This document shows, one piece after another, positions 5,502-10,412 of a stretch of 10,412 bases of DNA. Origin of the DNA: Bacillota bacterium (GTDB lineage: Bacteria; Bacillota; Clostridia; Peptostreptococcales; Anaerovoracaceae); NCBI GenBank assembly GCA_029266295.1, contig JAQSXD010000090.1:1-10412 (forward strand). The letters run 5' to 3'. Position 1 is the first letter of the stretch, and each line of letters starts with the position of its first letter. A program made the position numbers and the translations under genes. The notes below the pieces were generated by a model that worked only from the letters and a program-made list of their open reading frames with translations, did no database searches and had not been told where the DNA came from.

Positions 5502-7542
5502 GAATCTTGCTTACGGCGCAGTGATCGGGATTCTGATTCTGATCATGGGGATCTATAATGTTCTAAATGCAGGCGGAAAGGCGGAGCGGGGCGAGGCGGA
5601 TACATTATATGCACTGAACCCAGTTCAAAAGCAGTGGCTCCTTGAGAAAAAAGAGCTTGTCATCGGCGTTTCTGATGATTCGGTTCCGCTTATCTCATTG
5701 GATGGGAACGGGTCTTGGGAAGGACTCCTGAAGGAGTATCTGGATCGGATCAGCAACGGATATGATATTCCCATTCAGTACCAACAGATTCCCGTAAAAG
5801 AACTGAAAAACGCCTTGGTAGACGGCAGAATCGATGCAGCCGTCACCGTCAGAGATAATACAGCAGACCAGAGCCTTGAATATACCATGCCAATTGTAAA
5901 GGCAAAAGGCATTCTATTGATCAGAAAAGAGACAGCCGCTGAAAAAAGCCAGACTGATCTAAAAGTTCTTCTGGTAGAGGGCAGCGCTGCTCATTATGCG
6001 ATGAAGAGGGAGCTGCCTGCCGAAAATCTTCTGCTTTGCGGGAGCATCGCTGAAGCCGTGAATCGTGCAGACTTGGGCGAAGGTGATGCCCTTGCCGGCA
6101 GTGAGTCAGCACTTACCTTCTACCTAGGGAGGTCTGCCCTTGACAGCAGCTGGGAACGGGCGACGGGCTACGTTTATGAGCAAAATGAGTGCTTGGCTGT
6201 GAAGAAGGGGAACTCGGTCCTATATGATATCCTGAATCATGCAGTTTATCATGCAGACAATGAGAAATTGATTTCAGAGCTGCAGGGGAAATGGACCGGC
6301 GTTTCCTATCCGCTCTATGTTGAAAATAAGCTGGAAGGCCTTGGCATCATCATCCTCATCATTTTTACTTCAGTGCTCTGCGTCTTTTTCCTGTTTTATC
6401 AGTCCAATAAAAGTCTTTATGAAGAGCTGCAGCAGAGAATGGAGCTCCTTGTGGAGAGCCAGAATGAAATGCAGACGACGTTTGATGGAGTGACCTACTA
6501 TCTTGCAGAGCTGAACAGGGACGGAACGGTCATCAGTATTAACAAAGCCCTCTCGCAGTACCTTGGAATGAAGCGTCACAAGGCTGTCGACCTTCCGCTG
6601 GAAGTACTGCTGAATCTGGAACAGAATGAGAACGATAAGCTTGCTGCCATCGTGGCAGAAACGTTCCGGGATGAAGAAGAAAAGGATGATGAAATCCTTG
6701 TGGGCGCTAAGATCTTCGAGATTCATACCTTCTTAATCAAGAACAATAAGGAACAGGTGCAGAAAATACTGATTATGATGGTGGATGTTACAGAAGCCAG
6801 AAGCAACGAGAGACAGCTGATGCAAAATCATAAAATGATTGCCGTCGGTCAGCTGGCTGCAGGAGTTGCCCACGAGATCAGGAATCCGCTGGGACTGATC
6901 AGGAACTACTGCTATGTACTAAAAGAGATCGACTATAGGGATTATATTACAAGGGATGATGCCATTGCAGTCATCGAAAAATCCGTGGATAAGTCGAGCA
7001 GAATTATCGAAAATCTGTTGAATTTTTCAAGACTGTCCACCAACAAAAAAGAGGCCGTCAATCTTCAGGTGCACATCAATGCTATTCTTGATCTGCAGCG
7101 CAGCTTGCTGGTTCAGCGAAAGATCTCTCTATGTTATGAATATTCAGGGGACCATATGGCTATGGTTAATGTGGAGGCACTGGAGCTGGTTCTGATCAAT
7201 CTGATCACCAATGCTGTGGATGCCATTTCTGATGAGGGTGAAATCAAGGTTCTATGCCAACGGGACAGTGCGTCGGTTCATCTTTCTGTCAGCGATAATG
7301 GCAGCGGGATTCCACCCGAACTGATGGACGAAATCTATAATCCGTTCTTTACCACAAAAAAGAAGCGGGAAGGAAATGGACTGGGACTATATATCGTGTA
7401 TAATGAAGTTCAGAAGATGGACGGAGAAATTAAAGCGAAAAGTGAAGTGGGCGAAGGAACCACATTTTATATCAGGATACCAATCGAGAATGGAGGGCAT
7501 CAGGATGAGCAAAAGAGGACTCAGAGTACTGGTCGTAGATGA
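5494..7542 (+). CDS. Sensor histidine kinase with extracellular SBP-like domain and PAS domain
   Basis: This is a 682-residue membrane sensor of a two-component pair. An N-terminal helix (about 7-25) is followed by an extracellular region (about 42-278) resembling a type 3 solute-binding domain, as in the BvgS/EvgS sensors. It has KELVIGVSDDSVPLISLDGNG-like opening residues from 53, then WEGLLKEYLD at 75-84 and LVDGRIDAAVTV at 108-119. The second helix is at about 283-302, followed by a short coiled stretch and a PAS-like domain (about 325-435). The kinase core has the H-box AHEIRNPLG with phosphoacceptor His460, N-box NLITNAVDAI (569-578), G1 DNGSGIP (601-607), F-box NPFFTTK (616-622) and G2 GNGLGLYIV (627-635). 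All catalytic motifs are intact. AAGGAA at 5481-5486 serves its ATG. It overlaps the upstream permease by 8 bases and the regulator by 38. The binding-domain type suggests an amino acid or similar polar ligand; which one is unknown. Confidence 0.92.
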   Translation: MNRNLAYGAVIGILILIMGIYNVLNAGGKAERGEADTLYALNPVQKQWLLEKKELVIGVSDDSVPLISLDGNGSWEGLLKEYLDRISNGYDIPIQYQQIPVKELKNALVDGRIDAAVTVRDNTADQSLEYTMPIVKAKGILLIRKETAAEKSQTDLKVLLVEGSAAHYAMKRELPAENLLLCGSIAEAVNRADLGEGDALAGSESALTFYLGRSALDSSWERATGYVYEQNECLAVKKGNSVLYDILNHAVYHADNEKLISELQGKWTGVSYPLYVENKLEGLGIIILIIFTSVLCVFFLFYQSNKSLYEELQQRMELLVESQNEMQTTFDGVTYYLAELNRDGTVISINKALSQYLGMKRHKAVDLPLEVLLNLEQNENDKLAAIVAETFRDEEEKDDEILVGAKIFEIHTFLIKNNKEQVQKILIMMVDVTEARSNERQLMQNHKMIAVGQLAAGVAHEIRNPLGLIRNYCYVLKEIDYRDYITRDDAIAVIEKSVDKSSRIIENLLNFSRLSTNKKEAVNLQVHINAILDLQRSLLVQRKISLCYEYSGDHMAMVNVEALELVLINLITNAVDAISDEGEIKVLCQRDSASVHLSVSDNGSGIPPELMDEIYNPFFTTKKKREGNGLGLYIVYNEVQKMDGEIKAKSEVGEGTTFYIRIPIENGGHQDEQKRTQSTGRR

Positions 7543-8863
7543 TGAGCAGGATTACTGCAATGTGATGAAGGTGATTCTCACAGCCAAAGGGCATCATACG
7601 GATGTTGCACCCACCGGAGCGGCGGCGTTGTCTCTGATGGAGCAGGGCGGCTACGATCTGGTGATTTCAGATCTCATGATGCCGGAAATGGATGGAAGGC
7701 AGCTGCTGCATGAGATTAAGAGCCTTTATCCCGTTACGGAAGTCATTATGATGACGGCTTACGGCAGTATTGAAAACGCTGTAGAGGCTATGCGGGACGG
7801 TGCCTATTCCTATGTTACAAAAGGAGGAAACCCGGAAGAACTGATTCGGGAAATCGGAAAGCTGCAGGATATGCTGAACCTGAAACTGGAGAATCAGCTT
7901 CTTAAGGAAAAGGTATCTGCGGTGGATGCCATGCTGGAGAGCAACAACCCGGCATTTCAAGGCACGCTTTCCATCGCGCGCAAGGCCGCGGTCAGTGACT
8001 CAAACATCCTGATTCTGGGTGAGTCGGGAACAGGCAAAGAGGTTTTTGCGCGGTATATTCATCAGAATAGCTCGAGGAGCAAGCGGCAGTTTATGGATTT
8101 AAACTGTCATGCCATTGCGGAAACCGTATTGGAATCAGAACTCTTCGGCCATGAAAAGGGCTCCTTTACCGGGGCTTTGAATAAGCGCATCGGCAGGATT
8201 GAAGCTGCTGATCAGGGCACTTTATTTCTTGATGAAATCGGGGATATTCCCTTATCCATGCAGGCGAAGCTGCTGAAGACCATTGAAAATAAAAAGATCT
8301 ATCGAATGGGGGGGAATGAAGAAATCGAGGTGGATTTTCGCCTCGTCACCGCCACGAACAAGGATCTGGAGCTTGAAATTGAGGAGGGGCGGTTCCGGGA
8401 GGACTTTTATTACCGGATCAGCACCATTACGATAAACATCCCGCCCCTGAGAAAGCGCAAAGAGGATCTTCCTCTTTTGATCGACTATTTCTTTAAAAGA
8501 TCTCAGAATGAGATGAAAAAACCCATTCGAAAAATAGACAGTCACGTAATGGATTTTCTGCGGACCTATCACTATCCGGGAAACGTACGAGAACTGAAAA
8601 ATATTATCGAACGGCTCGTGGTTCTTTCGGAAAACGGAATTGTAGATACGGATTCCTTGCCGGTTTCAGGACGTGAGGGCAAAAGGAAGCAGGCAGCTGT
8701 CCTTGACAGGGGGCTTCGGGAGATACGGAAAGAGGCAGAGCGAGAATATATTCAAAGCATGCTGCTGAAAAATAACAACAACATGTCCAGAACAGCCGAA
8801 ATGCTTGGGATTACTAGAAGGCAGCTCTTTAATAAAATAGCTGAATACCAGCTGGATAAATAG
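7505..8863 (+). CDS. NtrC-family sigma-54-dependent response regulator
   Basis: This 452-residue activator is the partner of the adjacent kinase. The receiver domain (5-120) has acidic DDE at 12-14, phosphoacceptor Asp56 in LVISDLMMP, Thr84 and Lys106. Lys106 is followed by GG rather than the usual Pro. The AAA+ domain (about 146-375) has Walker A GESGTGKE (172-179), the sigma-54 contact loop GSFTGA (219-224; a Ser for Ala variant of GAFTGA), Walker B GTLFLDEIGD (238-247) and YPGNVREL (357-364). A Fis-type helix-turn-helix (MSRTAEMLGITRRQLFNKI, 427-445) binds DNA. The frame is open further upstream, to an ATG at 7376, but the ATG at 7505 is preferred. It has GGAGGG at 7492-7497 and puts the receiver's first strand directly after MSKRG, whereas the longer form would add 43 residues that do not look like a domain. 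The likely target is the sigma-54 promoter at 2195-2211. No clear terminator follows. Confidence 0.94.
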   Translation: MSKRGLRVLVVDDEQDYCNVMKVILTAKGHHTDVAPTGAAALSLMEQGGYDLVISDLMMPEMDGRQLLHEIKSLYPVTEVIMMTAYGSIENAVEAMRDGAYSYVTKGGNPEELIREIGKLQDMLNLKLENQLLKEKVSAVDAMLESNNPAFQGTLSIARKAAVSDSNILILGESGTGKEVFARYIHQNSSRSKRQFMDLNCHAIAETVLESELFGHEKGSFTGALNKRIGRIEAADQGTLFLDEIGDIPLSMQAKLLKTIENKKIYRMGGNEEIEVDFRLVTATNKDLELEIEEGRFREDFYYRISTITINIPPLRKRKEDLPLLIDYFFKRSQNEMKKPIRKIDSHVMDFLRTYHYPGNVRELKNIIERLVVLSENGIVDTDSLPVSGREGKRKQAAVLDRGLREIRKEAEREYIQSMLLKNNNNMSRTAEMLGITRRQLFNKIAEYQLDK

Positions 8864-8931
8864 AAGCCGGGTGCAGGGACATCCTTGAAAAATAAGGAAA
8901 ATTCATTTCGCTCCAACATGGCAAACTGCTG

Positions 8932-8960
8932 TTGAAAATTGGCGATATTTGATGTAAAAT
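8932..8960 (+). promoter_or_regulatory. Sigma-A promoter of the carboxypeptidase gene
   Basis: TTGAAA (8932-8937) and TAAAAT (8955-8960) each match the consensus at five of six positions and are separated by exactly 17 bases. The start site would be near 8967, giving a leader of about 107 bases before the ATG at 9074. This is the best housekeeping promoter in the window and suggests that the carboxypeptidase is transcribed separately from the two-component operon. Confidence 0.7.
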
Positions 8961-9004
8961 ACTTTAATACGGATTTCACATAATAAAGTTTATTGCGATT
9001 AAAA

Positions 9005-9053
9005 CTGTAAGACAAGCGGTCATAATCACCATAAAGGAATCCAAACCTTACAG
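9005..9053 (+). other. Inverted repeat in the carboxypeptidase leader
   Basis: CTGTAAG (9005-9011) and CTTACAG (9047-9053) are perfect inverted repeats with 35 bases between them. That interval contains a possible small GGT/ACC hairpin (9018-9030). It lies in the predicted leader and ends about 20 bases before the start codon. No known riboswitch motif is recognised, and a 7-bp repeat this far apart may be chance. Confidence 0.25.
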
Positions 9054-9073
9054 ACAGATAGGACAAGCCAGCC

Positions 9074-10012
9074 ATGTTGAATGAAAAAAGAATAAGAGCA
9101 TTGATCGTCGTTTCCCTATTTATCATAGAAGCCTTCGTGTGGACCTTCAATGATCCCGGAGGGGCATGGTCCATTGGATTTTCGGGAAGTCCTGACGGAT
9201 CACCGGGAATTATTTCCGGTGAGGAAAATGGAAGTGACGGGCAGAACGGAAGCGAGAATGAAGGAGTAGAGCCCGGTGACGAACCCGGAGATCAGGAAGT
9301 GCCCGGAAACGATACCGATTCTCCCGGAGATACAGAGCAACCGGGTAACGGCAATACAGAAGGAACCCCAGGAAGTGAGTCCCCGAATCAGAATTCAGGG
9401 AGCATCAATCCCGGAGAAGGCATCATACCCATGACGGCAGAAGAAGCAAAGGCTGCCGGTGTTTTAATCCTTGTAAATAAAACACACCCCATAGACCGAG
9501 ACTATAAACCGGATGATCTTGAAAAAATAAAATATTACGCTGCGGATCGCTCCGAGGCGGGTAGATATATGAGAGTGGAGGCTGCCGAGGCGTTTCATCA
9601 GTTGGTTGAAAAAGCCGCTGAAGAGGGCATTGAGTTAAAGATGACCACGGCTTATCGTTCCTATGATTTTCAAAAGACTCTCTTCGATAACTATGTGAAA
9701 AGAGAAGGGGAGGCAGCAGCAAACAGATACAGTGCTCGGCCGGGACAAAGTGAACATCAGACCGGTCTTTCTGTAGACGTATCTTCGCCGAGTGTTGGGT
9801 ATCAGCTTACGGGCGAATATGCAAACACCACCGAGGGAAAATGGCTCGCGGCAAATGCCCACGAGTTTGGATTTATCATTCGCTTTCCTCAGGGAAAAGA
9901 GGACATCACGGGCTATCTTTATGAGCCCTGGCATATCAGGTATGTTGGTAAAACCCCAGCCAAAGAGATTTATGAATCTGGAGTGACGCTGGAGGAATAC
10001 CTGCAGAACTAA
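9074..10012 (+). CDS. Membrane-anchored VanY/DdcP-type D-alanyl-D-alanine carboxypeptidase
   Basis: This 312-residue zinc peptidase probably removes the terminal D-Ala from peptidoglycan stem peptides outside the cell. One N-terminal helix (about 8-24) has no lipobox cysteine, so it is a signal anchor. Residues about 36-118 form a low-complexity linker rich in Gly, Pro, Glu, Asp, Asn and Ser, with repeated PGD, PGN and PGS units. The catalytic domain (about 120-312) shows TTAYRS (191-196), the SxHxxGxxxD motif SEHQTGLSVD (226-235; zinc ligands His228 and Asp235) and EPWHIRYVG (284-292; catalytic Glu284 and zinc ligand His287). All are intact. The start is the first in-frame ATG before the anchor; its RBS is weak (AGGA at about 9060). 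Without vanH, vanA or vanX neighbours it is more likely a housekeeping wall-trimming enzyme than a glycopeptide-resistance gene. Confidence 0.9.
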   Translation: MLNEKRIRALIVVSLFIIEAFVWTFNDPGGAWSIGFSGSPDGSPGIISGEENGSDGQNGSENEGVEPGDEPGDQEVPGNDTDSPGDTEQPGNGNTEGTPGSESPNQNSGSINPGEGIIPMTAEEAKAAGVLILVNKTHPIDRDYKPDDLEKIKYYAADRSEAGRYMRVEAAEAFHQLVEKAAEEGIELKMTTAYRSYDFQKTLFDNYVKREGEAAANRYSARPGQSEHQTGLSVDVSSPSVGYQLTGEYANTTEGKWLAANAHEFGFIIRFPQGKEDITGYLYEPWHIRYVGKTPAKEIYESGVTLEEYLQN

Positions 10013-10127
10013 CAGGCGACGGTGTGACCACCAGTCGGTTGACAGGCAGAGCGCCTACAGCCAATAGGTCTGCCGCCGGTGGGCCAGCAGCCAAAACAGA
10101 CTGGCAGCCGGCTGCTGCGTCGTCCTG
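10013..10127 (+). ncRNA. Candidate structured RNA upstream of guaB (unassigned)
   Basis: This 115-base stretch is GC-rich (76 of 115 by my count) beside an AT-rich leader, and starts directly after the carboxypeptidase stop codon. Complementary blocks fit a three-way junction. P1 is 10013-10021 with 10118-10127 (nine pairs, one bulged T). P2 is CCACC 10028-10032 with GGTGG 10078-10082, carrying an outer arm of GGCAGA 10045-10050 with TCTGCC 10069-10074 and CCTA 10054-10057 with TAGG 10065-10068. P3 is CAGCAGCC 10085-10092 with GGCTGCTG 10110-10117, stacked directly on P1. It could be a leader RNA for guaB, a small RNA, a repeat element or an unusual terminator for the preceding gene, although only GTTTCT follows. 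I see no purine, PRPP or other riboswitch core that I recognise. The fold was done by hand. Confidence 0.4.
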
Positions 10128-10169
10128 TTTCTAAAATTAAATGAAGTAATAAAGGAGGATGAAAATAGA

Positions 10170-10412
10170 ATGGCATATTATTTTAATGAACCGTCTCGTA
10201 CGTTTAACGAGTATCTTCTGGTTCCGGGATATTCGTCCAAGGAATGCAGAACGGAAAATGTAAGTTTAAAGACCCCTGTGGTTAAATTCAAGAAGGGGGA
10301 ACAATCAGCGATTACGATGAATATTCCACTGGTGTCTGCGATCATGCAGTCGGTTTCCGACGATAAGCTGGCGGTCGCATTGGCAAAGGAAGGTGGAATT
10401 TCGTTTATTTTT
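10170..10412 (+). CDS. guaB: IMP dehydrogenase, N-terminal part (runs off the window)
   Basis: Eighty-one codons are visible, running off the right edge with no stop. The product begins MAYYFNEPSRTFNEYLLVPG and contains NIPLVSAIMQSVSDDKLAVA and LAKEGGISFIF. This is the opening of the IMP dehydrogenase barrel: the RTFxxxLLVP strand, then NIPLVSA-M and the A-x-EGGI strand. IMP dehydrogenase oxidises IMP to XMP with NAD+, the committed step to GMP. The DDK in place of the more usual TEx after the Met-x-x-V segment is a variant I associate with clostridial members. The catalytic cysteine loop and any CBS domains lie beyond the window. AAAGGAGG at 10151-10158 is a strong RBS for this ATG; an ATG at 10159 is in a different frame. 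Confidence 0.88.
   Translation, partial: MAYYFNEPSRTFNEYLLVPGYSSKECRTENVSLKTPVVKFKKGEQSAITMNIPLVSAIMQSVSDDKLAVALAKEGGISFIF

Noticed and set aside
7376..7504. Longer start for the response regulator at 7376
   Set aside because: It would overlap the kinase's conserved ATP-binding region by 167 bases and adds 43 residues unlike a receiver domain; the ATG at 7505 has a good RBS and the normal receiver start.
8864..8931. Terminator after the response regulator
   Set aside because: Only very short hairpins (for example AGG-GACAT-CCT near 8876) and no T-run; read-through toward the carboxypeptidase cannot be excluded.
8752..9174. Minus-strand 140-codon open frame across the regulator end, the gap and the carboxypeptidase start
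   Set aside because: It is antisense to two well-supported genes and to a good promoter, has no recognisable domain and no convincing RBS.
10039..10068. Perfect TTGACA -35 box inside the GC-rich region before guaB
   Set aside because: No acceptable -10 box at 16-18 bases (CCAATAGG region), and it falls within paired segments of the RNA fold; probably chance.
10013..10169. Purine, PRPP or T-box type leader before guaB
   Set aside because: None of the core motifs I know for these classes is present.
1..10412. CRISPR array, tRNA/rRNA genes, transposase, integrase or phage genes
   Set aside because: No regularly spaced repeats, cloverleaf or rRNA-like sequence, or mobile-element protein was seen on either strand.

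Overview
The window looks like a chromosomal segment of an anaerobic, amino-acid-using Firmicute (class Clostridia; a relative of the Anaerovoracaceae/Family XIII group is a guess from overall protein style, not something I can test). The supporting evidence is strong AAGGAGG-type ribosome binding sites, sigma-A promoters with Firmicute-like boxes, moderate GC content, all genes on one strand, and a Clostridia-type IMP dehydrogenase start at the right edge.

Layout. Bases 1-2032 hold the 3' part of a sodium-coupled NSS-family transporter followed, 44 bases later, by an Asp/Glu-racemase-superfamily enzyme; a hairpin plus T-run closes this pair. Bases 2087-2260 are a compact control region: two GAAA-N4-TTTC sites 23 bp apart, then a near-consensus sigma-54 (-24/-12) promoter, then a strong RBS for an APC-superfamily amino acid permease (2261-3754). 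Bases 3755-4070 are gene-free and hold a 70-bp imperfect palindrome, a very clear intrinsic terminator, a sigma-A-like promoter and a half copy of the palindrome. Bases 4071-8863 are a tightly overlapping three-gene operon: a second APC permease (paralogue of the first), a membrane sensor histidine kinase with an extracellular amino-acid-binding-protein-like domain, and an NtrC-type sigma-54 activating response regulator. A sigma-A promoter then drives a membrane-anchored VanY-type D,D-carboxypeptidase with a long acidic linker (9074-10012). A GC-rich 115-base stretch that folds on paper into a three-way-junction RNA lies before the start of guaB (10170 to the window end).

How the parts may work together (inference). 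The kinase probably senses an extracellular amino acid or similar small ligand and phosphorylates the regulator. The regulator most plausibly binds the paired GAAA-N4-TTTC sites and activates the sigma-54 promoter of the first permease. The kinase-regulator operon, with the second permease, appears to be expressed from its own sigma-A promoter. The module would then be a basal permease plus sensor plus an inducible paralogous permease. The NSS transporter and racemase next door suggest that the whole left part is an amino acid uptake and catabolism neighbourhood.
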